Positions 42,279 through 51,441 of a DNA stretch of 64,000 bases are shown here, piece by piece. Below the pieces are notes generated by a model. That model was not told where the DNA came from. It saw nothing but the letters and a program-made list of their open reading frames with translations, and did no database searches. The DNA comes from UBA6522 sp965237785 (GTDB lineage: Bacteria > Pseudomonadota > Gammaproteobacteria > Steroidobacterales > Rariloculaceae): positions 3,906,001 to 3,970,000 of the forward strand of contig OZ250159.1 in the NCBI GenBank assembly GCA_965237785.1, written 5' to 3'. Position 1 is the first letter of the stretch; each line of letters opens with the position of its first letter. The translations under genes were made by a program, and so were the position numbers.

Positions 42279-42707
42279 TCAATCCGGCGCGCTCCTCACG
42301 TCCACTTCTCTCCCGTCTGCAAAGATCACGACTCTCGTACTCATCGTCGGCTCCCCGTTTCGGGCCGGGTAACCAACGATCGCAATGCTGTCCCCAGGCG
42401 CGAACGTGTCCTTATTGAAACTGAAATGCCGGTACAGATCGAGCGTACCCTGAAACTCGGCGGACCACTGCACCACGCCGCCATCCTCGTCCTCGACATC
42501 CAGCCAGAGTCCGGCGTGGGGATTGATGAACTGCCAGCGGGTCACCGTTCCACCGATGCGGATGGTCGTCGATCGGTCATAGGCCGTGTTGGCGTGGTGG
42601 GCCGGGACAGCGGGACTGCCGAGCGCCAAAGCGATCCAGGCGATAAGGTGCAGCCAAGCTCCGATGGAGGCCCGGCTATTGAGATGCCGTTCGGTTGTCG
42701 TCTTCAT
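42279..42707 (-). CDS. DUF6152 family secreted protein, second copy
   Basis: About 142 residues from ATG 42707 (ATG 42722 is an alternative). Signal peptide then HHANTAYDRSTTIRIGGTV, WQFINPHAGLWLDVED, GEFQ-like AEFQGTLDLYRHFSFNKDTF and GDSIAIVGYPARN, closely similar to the 41035 protein, so probably a tandem paralogue with one gene between. Divergent from the DoxX gene. Confidence 0.86.
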   Translation of the reverse strand: MKTTTERHLNSRASIGAWLHLIAWIALALGSPAVPAHHANTAYDRSTTIRIGGTVTRWQFINPHAGLWLDVEDEDGGVVQWSAEFQGTLDLYRHFSFNKDTFAPGDSIAIVGYPARNGEPTMSTRVVIFADGREVDVRSAPD

Positions 42708-42845
42708 CTGCTTGCCAAGCATACCATCCGGAACGCGGCGGCTTGACCGCGGCCGCGCGGCGGGCGAAGCTTTAAGGGTCCAACCGCGCGCGAGGCAGGC
42801 GTAGGCGCCGAGTTCCTCGGCACGGATAATCCTGAAGGAGCCACA

Positions 42846-43256
42846 ATGACCGGTGTATCCAGCTTTCAAATGGCGTATGGGTTGTTCCGTATTACCCTCG
42901 GAGTCAACATATTTTTTCATGGCTTCATGCGCATTATCAGCGATACCGGTGCCTGGGTTGACAGTCAAGCGGTAACGTTCAGCGAGTCTTTCCTTCCCAT
43001 GTTCTCGGTCAAGGCCTTCCTTTACGTGTTGCCGTTCGTCGAAGTCATCATGGGCGCGTTGCTGACCCTGGGGCTGTTCACCTGGTGGACCAGTGTTGCC
43101 GGTGCCCTGATGATGCTGGTGTTACTGTTCGGCAACACCGCGCGGCAAGACTGGGGAACCGCCGGCAACAATATGCACTACACGCTCTATTTCTGCATTC
43201 TTGTCGCCGCCAACGCCTACGATTGGCTGGCGCTCGACAACCGCCGCTCGGCGTAA
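42846..43256 (+). CDS. DoxX-family membrane protein
   Basis: 136 residues, four membrane helices. The family pattern is seen in LFRITLGVNIFFHGFMRI, FLYVLPFVEVIMGALLTLGL, GALMMLVLLFGNTARQDWGT and NMHYTLYFCILVAAN. DoxX-like proteins take part in respiratory or thiol redox systems; no specific role can be inferred. The GAAGGAG element at 42833-42839 precedes the start by six bases. Confidence 0.85.
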   Translation: MTGVSSFQMAYGLFRITLGVNIFFHGFMRIISDTGAWVDSQAVTFSESFLPMFSVKAFLYVLPFVEVIMGALLTLGLFTWWTSVAGALMMLVLLFGNTARQDWGTAGNNMHYTLYFCILVAANAYDWLALDNRRSA

Positions 43257-43585
43257 ATCAAGCACTGGCCCGCATATCTAACGATCTGGTGTCCTTCAGT
43301 CCGAAAAAAATTTACCTGGCTGTTCATATTCATATTTTGTCACTAATCCCGGGTCACCATCTAAATCTGTTTTGCCGCGCGTAAGCAAACTGCAAGCGGA
43401 TTGGATCCAATTCCAGCGTACCCGTGTCGCCGTGATCGCTTACGAATCCATAGTAAACGTTTGGTCAGCGGGTGATTTTACCGGTTTAGTGTTCGTTTCC
43501 AATCCTGTCCGAGGGGGCGGTTCGGCTACAATGCGGACACGACGCGAACGCAGTTCGCGCTTCTTGGGGCAGTGGGCGGATCGTA
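43257..43585. other. AT-richer intergenic region upstream of the giant surface protein
   Basis: About 330 bases with no coding frame I can support. The base composition is markedly richer in A and T than in neighbouring genes (for example the A-run near 43304 and ATTCATATTCATATTTT near 43326), so it probably carries the promoter of the 43586 gene. No tRNA, riboswitch or terminator was recognised. Confidence 0.6.
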
Positions 43586-46500
43586 ATGAGAGTCTCCATG
43601 AACAGCGCTTTAAGGAGAACAGTCGTCTGTTTCGCTGCGCTGCTGGCGTGCGCGATGATCCCGCGGACCGGGCACGCGCAGTCCCCGTCGCCGGGGGTCT
43701 TTTCGGAACTCCAGACCGAACTTGTTCCGGGCATAGGCGCTGCGTTTGAGCCGGCCACGATGCGCAGCCGGGTCGTGCAAGTGGACATGCCGCGGATCGC
43801 CGCCGCGCGCCTCGGGCGGGAGACGCTGAGGCTGAACCTGTTCGATGACGCGATCGTTGAGGTGCGGATCGAACGAATCCGCCCCACGCGTTCCGGGTTC
43901 TTCATTTCCGGCCGTCCCGTAGGCATGGAATGGGGCGAAGTACGGCTGGTCGTGAATGGCCCAATCGTGGTGGGCACCGTAGTGACGCCGGAAGGCAAGT
44001 TCACGATTCGCTGGGACGGTTCGGGCCGCCACGTCATTCGTCAGATCGATCCGTCGGCGGAGCGGATTGAGCACGAATTGGAGGGCGACCCGCTTTCTAC
44101 CCGTCCGCCGCAAGCCAGCTTATCCATTGATCCCCTTGCTTCGATAACAGGACCGGCAACGGATTTGGCCGAAGAAGCACCGACGGAGGACGGATCGGAA
44201 GTCCGCGTACTGGTCGTCTATACCCCGGCCATGCAAACACGGCAAGGCGGGACCGGTGGGGTGGAAGCGCTGATCGATCTGATGATCCATTCCGCCAATC
44301 AGGCCTTTGAGATCAGCGGAATCAACCCTCGGTTGATGCTGGCGCATACGGCATTGGTGAACTATGTGGGAGAACGTTCTGGCACCGATCTGGACCGCTT
44401 GATTAATCCCGACGACGGATACATGGACGAGGTTCACGCGCTTCGCAATGAGCATGCCGCGGACTTGGTGCATCTGCTCACGGCTACGACTAGCGGTCCT
44501 GCCGGTACTGCCGGTCGAATCCACAGTGAGTCCTTGATTTTCGAAAATAAAGCGGCTTTCGCGGTGACTGCAACCGGCTGGGAGGAAACGTTTACGCATG
44601 AAACAGGTCACAACTTCGGCCTGAGGCATGACAGATTTGTCAACAGTCTTCAGACCGCAATATACCCATACGCTTTCGGATACGCGAACAACCGTGCTTT
44701 CGAGCCCGGCGCGCCCGTGACGGCGCGATGGCGAACGATCATGGCATATCGTGACCGGTGCAGCGACGCGGGTTTTGGCTGTCCGAGGCTGCTCCGTTTT
44801 TCGAACCCGGACCAGACCCATGGGGGCGATCCGCTGGGTGTTCCTGCCGACGATCCGGCAACGGGACCCGGCGGACCCGCGGACGCACGGCTGACGATTA
44901 ACAGGAGCGCACGGTGGGCGGGATCGTTCCGATCCGAAGCATGTACCGCCTTTACGATTTCACCGGAGACGCCTGTTGCTTCGGTGGATGGTGGAGAAGT
45001 AGTCCTCAAGGTGGAGACGGCGCCCGGCTGTCTATGGGAGGCATCGAGTCAATCCGCGTTTCTCACGCCGGCGTCCGACGCTCGCCGTTCCGGGCCGAGG
45101 TTCTTAAGCATAAACGTTGAGGCGAACCAAACTGATGCGCAACGCATCGGCACGCTAACTGTGGCGGACAAGACCATTGAGGTCCGCCAATTTGCAGGCG
45201 ACGAGGGAATATGCAGCCGGACGACCACTGTCATGGATGCGATCACAAAAGCTGCGGGCTACACCGGTGCTGCGCAATGCGACGAAGTAACCGACAACGA
45301 TTTGGCTGGAATTGTACGCTTATCCCTGGTTCGGCAAGGCGTTGGTTCTCTGAAGGCAGGGGATTTCAAGGACTTATCCCAACTGACTAATCTGGGTTTG
45401 TCGGGCAACGAATTAACCACCTTGCCGGAGGGTCTATTCGCCGGACTTTCCAGCCTGAAGGACCTGTATCTGAGTAACAATCGATTGACCGATTTGCCCG
45501 AGAATTTGTTCGCGGGTCTTTCGAGCCTGGAAGCCTTGGGCTTGGAAAACAACCAATTGACCGATTTACCCGACGGTCTATTCGCGGGTCTTTCGAGTCT
45601 TAGGAATTTGGACCTGGAAGGTAACGACCTGACTCACTTGTCGCAAGATCACTTTGCCGATCTAGCGAATCTTGAGGAACTGGTTCTGTTCGCAAACAAG
45701 TTGTCGACGCTGCCGGACGGACTGTTTGCCGACCTTCTCAAACTAGTGTACCTGAATCTGGGCGATAACCTTTTTGCCACGCTGCCCAGCCAGCTATTTG
45801 CCGGTCTTGCCGACCTGGAGAGACTGATATTTTACGTCGGCCAATTGACCAGTCTGCCGGAGGACATATTTGCCGGTCTTTCGAGCCTCACGCTCCTTGA
45901 TCTTCGCAATAATGAAATCGCGGAATTTCCCCCGGGCCTTTTCGCCGGTCTTTCAAGTTTGAACAGTCTTACGATCTCAAGTAACCAGCTGACAACGCTA
46001 CCCAATGGTGTTTTTTCCGGACTGACGGCGCTTGGAGAACTGGACCTTTTTCTGAATCACTTAAGTAGTCTTCCCCCTGGGGTGTTCGCCGGACTGACGG
46101 CTCTCGAAGTACTCGGTCTGTACGGGAACCAGTTGAACAGCCTGCCCTCTGAAGTGTTCATCGGGCTGAGCGCGCTTAGAGAACTCAATCTTGGGCGAAA
46201 CCAGTTAAGCAGCCTGCCCGACGGCATTTTCTCAGGGCTGACTTCACTCGAAACGCTTGTTCTCGCCCGTAACCGCGTTGATCCGTTGCCGCTTCGGCTG
46301 ACCCTCGCGAAAGTAGGAGACGACCAGTTCAAGGCGGTTACGCCGAGCGGGGCTCCGTTCGCGCTTCCCATTCCGGTCAGCAGCAACGGCGGAACGATCG
46401 AGCCCAATGCGAGCACCGTTACGATTCCGGTGGGCGCCGTGGAAAGTTCGCCGTTACGCGTGGCGCGCGTCGCCGACACGCAACAGCGGGTCAGCGTGGA

Positions 46501-49102
46501 CATCGGCATGCTGCCGGACCTGCCGGACACGCACTCCGGCTATGTGCTTGAGAAAGACGAAGCCCTGCCACTTTCGGTCCTCCCATCAATCGACCCTGCC
46601 GACGCGGCGCTGAGCGGTCTTTCGCTGAGCGACGGGACGCTCGATCCGGTCTTTGCCACGGATACAACCCGCTACAAAGCGTCTGTTGCACATGCCGTGT
46701 CATCCACGACGGTGACGTTGGCAACCAGCAATGCGAGCGCGGCGGCAGCATTTCATGACGAAAGCGACGCTGCGCTGCCGGACGCGGATGCAAGCGCGGA
46801 TGGCCACCAGGTGAGTCTGAATGAAGGCGAAAACGTCATCAAGTTAGAGGTCACGGCCGAGAACGGAACGTCGACCCGGACCTACACCATCGTCATGACG
46901 CGCGAGGACAGCAACTGTGACCGCACCGAAGAGGTGCTGGCCGCAATTATGGCGGCCGTATCGGGCATTGACACATGTGGCTACCTAAGCAACGCACATT
47001 TGGCGGAAATTGCGATACTCGATTTGAATGGCCGGCGTATCTCGTCCTTGAAATCGGGCGATTTCGCGGGCCTGTCCGCCCTGAAAACACTTTATCTGTA
47101 TGACAACCAGCTCACCGCCCTGCCGGGGGACGTTTTCTCGGGGTTGGCCGCGCTTGAATCCCTTGGGCTGTGGAACAATCAATTGGAAAGCCTGCCGGAC
47201 AACGTGTTTTCCGGGCTCTCCGCGCTTCGCCAAATTAACTTGTCCAGCAACCGGTTAAGCCGCCTGCCCGACGGGGTCTTTTCCGGGCTTTTGTTACTGG
47301 AAGATCTCTGGCTCTCCTACAACCCGATTACCAGTTTGCCTGCGAATGCCTTTTCCGGACTGTCCTCACTCATAAGCCTTTCGCTGGACGGCAACGAGTT
47401 GACGAATCTTCCTGCGGGCGTATTCTCCGGTTTGGCCGGGCTTCGGGGCCTTTACCTGACCGACAATGCGTTGACGAGTCTTCCTCCGGATGTATTTTCC
47501 GGGCTTTCCTCGCTTAGTACCCTTCTGCTGTCCAGCAATGGGTTGACGAATCTTCCTGCGGACGTATTTTCAGGTTTACCCGCGCTTCAGACGCTTTTGC
47601 TGCAGAACAATGCGTTGACAAGTCTTCCCCCGAATGTATTTTCCGGACTTTCCGCACTTCAACGACTCGTCCTTAGCGCCAATCAGCTGACCACTCTGCC
47701 GGACGGCTTGTTCGTCGATCTGACCAGCCTCCGGGATGTCGATTTGAGAGGCAACACGGTCGATCCCTTGCCGCTCTCCGTCTCATTGGAGAAAGCAGGT
47801 GAAGGCCGTTTCAAGGCGGTCGTTCCGGCAGGTGCGCCGTTCGTCCTTGGAATTCCTGTTAGTACCGGCGGCAGTGGCACGATCGAAGGAGATGTCAGCC
47901 AGGTGACAATCCCTATCGGCGCCGTGGAGAGTGCGTCCATTGGCGTTAGCCGCGTGCCGGGCGGCAGTGAAACCGCCACTGTGGATATCGGGATGCTACC
48001 GCCTCTGCCTGGGGACCACTACGGCTACGTCCTGGAAAAGAACACAACGCTGCCTATTGAAATTCCGTTGCCGGAAGTGGTGCCACCTCCGGACCAGGTG
48101 GCGGGAGTAGAGGTCACGGCGGGAGGGGAACAGTTGGACGTGATCTGGACGGCGGTGGCGGATGCCGACGGTTACAAGGTGCAGTGGAAATCTGCGGGAG
48201 AGGACTACGACGAAGCACGCCAAGCCGTGATCTCCGGCGGCGACGCGGTGAGCTATACGATCACCGGGTTGACTGCCGGCACGCAATACACCGTCCGCGT
48301 GATCGCAACCCAGGAGAACACGGACGACGGGCCGGCTTCGGACGAGGTCACGGGCATCCCGCAAGCAATGTCCCTGGGACAGGTGACGGGGCTTGAGGTC
48401 AGGGCGCGCATGAATCAGCTGCGAGTGTCGTGGACCGCGGTGGCGGATGCCGACGGTTACAAGGTGCAGTGGAAGTCGGGCGAGGAGGACTACGATGAAG
48501 CGCGCCAGGCGGCGGTTGCCGGCGGCGACACGACGACCTACGTAATTACCGGGCTGACGGCCGGTACGGAGCATTCCGTCCGAGTGATTGCGACCGGAGA
48601 GAATGCCGACGACGGCCCGGCCTCCGGCGAGGTCACCGCCACGCCGAGATCGGCGGACCCTGACGTGAACGGCGACGGCGCCTTGGATGGCAACGATGCG
48701 CTGATGATGTACTACGCCTACCGCTATGCCAGCCTGGTGGGCGACGGTGAGACCGGCGGTACGGCGGAGTCGCGTCAACGCTTCCTGGCGGGGTATTCGG
48801 GCAAGACCGACCCGAGCGACGAGGAATTGCGGGCGATGCTTCGCAAGGCGAATACCTGGCGCGCGGCCGGTGTCAATGAAGGCGGCGACATCAACGACGA
48901 CGGTGTGATCGACGGATCCGATGCTTATGCGATGTACTATGCCTATGCCTTCGAGTCCTTGCTCGGCAATGGCGACGAGGGCGGCACCGCCCGATTCCGA
49001 AGCCTGTTGCTGGGCCCGCTGGCAGGTCAGCCCGATCCAACCGATGAGAATCTGAAGGAAATGTTGCGCAGGGCGAACAGGCTGCGCGAGGAATTCAGCT
49101 AG
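43586..49102 (+). CDS. Giant secreted metalloprotease-LRR-FN3-dockerin-like protein
   Basis: 1,838 residues, signal peptide ending near GHAQS (ATG 43586 or 43598). Domains in order: propeptide-like region; reprolysin-type zinc protease with HETGHNFGLRH at 338-348; BACON-like beta module (about 450-540); a Cys-led leucine-rich repeat block of about a dozen 24-residue repeats (N-x-LTxLPxGxFxGL type, 600-900); a beta module; a cadherin-like beta-sandwich (about 1000-1105); a second Cys-led LRR block (1110-1395) with another copy of the beta module; two fibronectin type III domains (about 1505-1690); and two dockerin-type calcium repeats DVNGDGALDGND and DINDDGVIDGSD in duplicated modules of about 70 residues. 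LRR and beta modules are a large internal duplication. Likely surface-bound, host- or matrix-interacting. The stop overlaps the next start by one base. Confidence 0.9.
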   Translation: MRVSMNSALRRTVVCFAALLACAMIPRTGHAQSPSPGVFSELQTELVPGIGAAFEPATMRSRVVQVDMPRIAAARLGRETLRLNLFDDAIVEVRIERIRPTRSGFFISGRPVGMEWGEVRLVVNGPIVVGTVVTPEGKFTIRWDGSGRHVIRQIDPSAERIEHELEGDPLSTRPPQASLSIDPLASITGPATDLAEEAPTEDGSEVRVLVVYTPAMQTRQGGTGGVEALIDLMIHSANQAFEISGINPRLMLAHTALVNYVGERSGTDLDRLINPDDGYMDEVHALRNEHAADLVHLLTATTSGPAGTAGRIHSESLIFENKAAFAVTATGWEETFTHETGHNFGLRHDRFVNSLQTAIYPYAFGYANNRAFEPGAPVTARWRTIMAYRDRCSDAGFGCPRLLRFSNPDQTHGGDPLGVPADDPATGPGGPADARLTINRSARWAGSFRSEACTAFTISPETPVASVDGGEVVLKVETAPGCLWEASSQSAFLTPASDARRSGPRFLSINVEANQTDAQRIGTLTVADKTIEVRQFAGDEGICSRTTTVMDAITKAAGYTGAAQCDEVTDNDLAGIVRLSLVRQGVGSLKAGDFKDLSQLTNLGLSGNELTTLPEGLFAGLSSLKDLYLSNNRLTDLPENLFAGLSSLEALGLENNQLTDLPDGLFAGLSSLRNLDLEGNDLTHLSQDHFADLANLEELVLFANKLSTLPDGLFADLLKLVYLNLGDNLFATLPSQLFAGLADLERLIFYVGQLTSLPEDIFAGLSSLTLLDLRNNEIAEFPPGLFAGLSSLNSLTISSNQLTTLPNGVFSGLTALGELDLFLNHLSSLPPGVFAGLTALEVLGLYGNQLNSLPSEVFIGLSALRELNLGRNQLSSLPDGIFSGLTSLETLVLARNRVDPLPLRLTLAKVGDDQFKAVTPSGAPFALPIPVSSNGGTIEPNASTVTIPVGAVESSPLRVARVADTQQRVSVDIGMLPDLPDTHSGYVLEKDEALPLSVLPSIDPADAALSGLSLSDGTLDPVFATDTTRYKASVAHAVSSTTVTLATSNASAAAAFHDESDAALPDADASADGHQVSLNEGENVIKLEVTAENGTSTRTYTIVMTREDSNCDRTEEVLAAIMAAVSGIDTCGYLSNAHLAEIAILDLNGRRISSLKSGDFAGLSALKTLYLYDNQLTALPGDVFSGLAALESLGLWNNQLESLPDNVFSGLSALRQINLSSNRLSRLPDGVFSGLLLLEDLWLSYNPITSLPANAFSGLSSLISLSLDGNELTNLPAGVFSGLAGLRGLYLTDNALTSLPPDVFSGLSSLSTLLLSSNGLTNLPADVFSGLPALQTLLLQNNALTSLPPNVFSGLSALQRLVLSANQLTTLPDGLFVDLTSLRDVDLRGNTVDPLPLSVSLEKAGEGRFKAVVPAGAPFVLGIPVSTGGSGTIEGDVSQVTIPIGAVESASIGVSRVPGGSETATVDIGMLPPLPGDHYGYVLEKNTTLPIEIPLPEVVPPPDQVAGVEVTAGGEQLDVIWTAVADADGYKVQWKSAGEDYDEARQAVISGGDAVSYTITGLTAGTQYTVRVIATQENTDDGPASDEVTGIPQAMSLGQVTGLEVRARMNQLRVSWTAVADADGYKVQWKSGEEDYDEARQAAVAGGDTTTYVITGLTAGTEHSVRVIATGENADDGPASGEVTATPRSADPDVNGDGALDGNDALMMYYAYRYASLVGDGETGGTAESRQRFLAGYSGKTDPSDEELRAMLRKANTWRAAGVNEGGDINDDGVIDGSDAYAMYYAYAFESLLGNGDEGGTARFRSLLLGPLAGQPDPTDENLKEMLRRANRLREEFS

Positions 49103-51390
49103 TGAAGAAGTCTGCTTTTGGCAAATTCTACTTGACTGCCAGCGTGCTGGCGGTTTGCGTGGCGATAACCCAGATCCCCGGCGCGGAAGCGGCGACCTGG
49201 ACATTCACACCCGAACTGAGGCGTCTGGACGCCCAGGGCAATGAACTGCCGGCGGGACTGATGGATTTCGATCGGGATGAGATGCTGCGCGTGGGGCTGT
49301 ATGTCGACGTTGCAACCGACGGTACGGCGCCGGCAAGCGATGCCGTGCTCGGTTTCGAGTCGTTCGTCGGCGCGATTCATTTCTTCAGCGAGGAAATGGC
49401 AAGCGCCGATATCGCCCCCATCGTCCGGTCGCTTCGCGGAGGTCAGGGTTGGGAACGGCGCATGGCGAACACGTCCTTTGAACCCACCGCCGACCGTTGG
49501 CTGGGTCCTGCGGAGGAAAATGAGAACGAGACGAGCTGGATTTCGTTCTGGTCCGATCCCGCGAACGTGCGGGGCGATCATCGCGGCGCGTGGTGTGCGG
49601 CGGACATCGGGACCTGCCGAATCTTTGTCGGAATCTTGAGCATACCGGTCGCAGAGATGCCGCCGGACGCGGTGGGCAGCCTGTCGCTACGGCTCGGCAG
49701 CATCGCCTCCCCCGAAGAACCCGCGACAGTGGCTTCGATGTTTGGCCGTGCCGACGAGAGCGTCGTCAACAGCAACACGATCACCTACTCCATCTGTCCC
49801 GCGTCGGGGTGCGCGAGCGTGGCGGATGCAGACGAAGGACCCGATCGGGAATCACGTGCCGTGGCGATGAAGTATGCGCTGGCGGGCTTCGGTCGCGCCG
49901 TGGGCGGCAACGTGATCGAGATGATCGGCGAGCGGGCCGCCATGCGAAACACTGGCCTGGACGAAGCCTACGCATCGCTCGGCGGACGGACATTGGATCT
50001 TGAGGCGCTCGGTTTCGGGGAAGGCAACGGCGGGGGGCTGTCTGCCTGGGCCGGCGGCGCGCTGGAACTGATGGGTGTGAACCTCAACAGCGAGCACGGC
50101 CTGGCGTGGGAGGCTGCGCAGGCGACCGGGATCTCGTCCGGTCGGTTGAATCTGGATCTGCTGCCGGATGTGCGCGACTTGCTCCGCGGCAGTTCATTCG
50201 AGATGCCGCTTGGCGACAGCGAGGAAGGCGCGCCGAGCCGGTGGACACTTTGGGGCGTGGGCGGCTCCATGTCCGCGTTTGAAGGCCGCCCGGAGGATCG
50301 ATTCTCGATGGACGGCGAGGTGTTCGCCGGTCATCTCGGTCTGGACTACCGCGTCAACGATACGCTCCTGGCGGGCACGATCATCAGCCGCAGCAACGGG
50401 CAGGTGGACTACCGGTTCAGCGGCCGTTCCGGGGACAACGGCGGGGTCCGGATGCAGCTCGCCAGCGCCCATCCCTACGTGCATTGGGCACCCGTGTCGG
50501 GGCTGAGCGTGTGGGGTTCGGTGGGCTTCGGCCGCGGTAGTGCCACGCTCGCGGACGACAAGGGCGAGGCCGAGACCGACATCGCGATGCGAATGCTCGC
50601 CACAGGCTCGCGCCGGGAACTCATGTCGGTGGGTCGCATGGACCTCGCGATAAAGGCCGATGCGTTCCTGGTACGGATGCAGTCCGATGAACATGAGTAC
50701 CTACCCGGCGTGGCCGCGGATGCATCAAGGGTACGGCTGGCGCTGGAAGGCAGCCGAAGTTTCGCGTTCGAGAACGGGTCGCTGCTGACGGGAAGCCTTG
50801 AGCTGGGCGGGCGTGCGGATGGCGGCGATGCCGAAACAGGCGCCGGTGCCGAGTTGGGTGCGGGCCTGGCCTACATGCATCCCGCCGGGCTGGACATCCA
50901 GGCACGTGGCCACGTCCTGCTTGCCCATGAGGAAAGCGAGTTCGAACAGTGGGGAGCCGGCCTGACCGTCAACTTCGACTGGGGTACTCGGGGCGAAGGC
51001 CTGTTCTTCGCCTTCGTGCCGACATGGGGCGCCCCATCCACCGGAGCGGAGGGCATGTGGAGCAGCACACGGGCCGCGCAAGCCTTGCTTGCCACCAGTG
51101 ATGTCGAATTAGGTCTGAACCTGAACACGCGGGTCGGCTACGGGCTGAACTTGCCCGGCGGGCAAGGCCTGCTGACGCTGTTCAGCGAGGTGGGCAAGCC
51201 GAATGGCGGCCCGGCGCACTTGCGCCTGGGGACCCAACTCGGGCGGCTCAGGACCAGCGGTTCGCGGCTCGATCTTGAACTCTACGGCGAGCGCCATCAG
51301 CCCCATCCTGGAAGAAGCCCCGGCATACGGAATCCTGCTGAATGCTCGCGGGCGCTTTTGACCCGTCTCTCGACGAGCTTTCGCCCCTGA
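49102..51390 (+). CDS. Outer-membrane beta-barrel (autotransporter-like) protein
   Basis: 762 residues as read, from GTG 49102. Signal peptide (to about GAEAAT), then a beta-rich N-terminal domain (about 35-230: FTPELRRLDAQGNELPAG ... GILSIPVAEMPPDAVGSLSL) with cohesin-like character, a helical linker, and a C-terminal autotransporter-type barrel with GGSMSAFEGRPEDRFSMDG and repeated amphipathic strands. In the current frame the end is poor (SRALLTRLSTSFRP). Removing one C from the CCCC at 51301-51304 gives PILEEAPAYGILLNARGRF followed by TGA (51359-51361), a classic barrel end with terminal Phe, so a frameshift is likely. Directly coupled to the giant protein (TAGTG). Confidence 0.85.
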   Translation: MKKSAFGKFYLTASVLAVCVAITQIPGAEAATWTFTPELRRLDAQGNELPAGLMDFDRDEMLRVGLYVDVATDGTAPASDAVLGFESFVGAIHFFSEEMASADIAPIVRSLRGGQGWERRMANTSFEPTADRWLGPAEENENETSWISFWSDPANVRGDHRGAWCAADIGTCRIFVGILSIPVAEMPPDAVGSLSLRLGSIASPEEPATVASMFGRADESVVNSNTITYSICPASGCASVADADEGPDRESRAVAMKYALAGFGRAVGGNVIEMIGERAAMRNTGLDEAYASLGGRTLDLEALGFGEGNGGGLSAWAGGALELMGVNLNSEHGLAWEAAQATGISSGRLNLDLLPDVRDLLRGSSFEMPLGDSEEGAPSRWTLWGVGGSMSAFEGRPEDRFSMDGEVFAGHLGLDYRVNDTLLAGTIISRSNGQVDYRFSGRSGDNGGVRMQLASAHPYVHWAPVSGLSVWGSVGFGRGSATLADDKGEAETDIAMRMLATGSRRELMSVGRMDLAIKADAFLVRMQSDEHEYLPGVAADASRVRLALEGSRSFAFENGSLLTGSLELGGRADGGDAETGAGAELGAGLAYMHPAGLDIQARGHVLLAHEESEFEQWGAGLTVNFDWGTRGEGLFFAFVPTWGAPSTGAEGMWSSTRAAQALLATSDVELGLNLNTRVGYGLNLPGGQGLLTLFSEVGKPNGGPAHLRLGTQLGRLRTSGSRLDLELYGERHQPHPGRSPGIRNPAECSRALLTRLSTSFRP

Positions 51391-51441
51391 AATATCGGGC
51401 TCGCATATCGGTGGATATGCCGACGGGCTGCCTGCCGGGTT

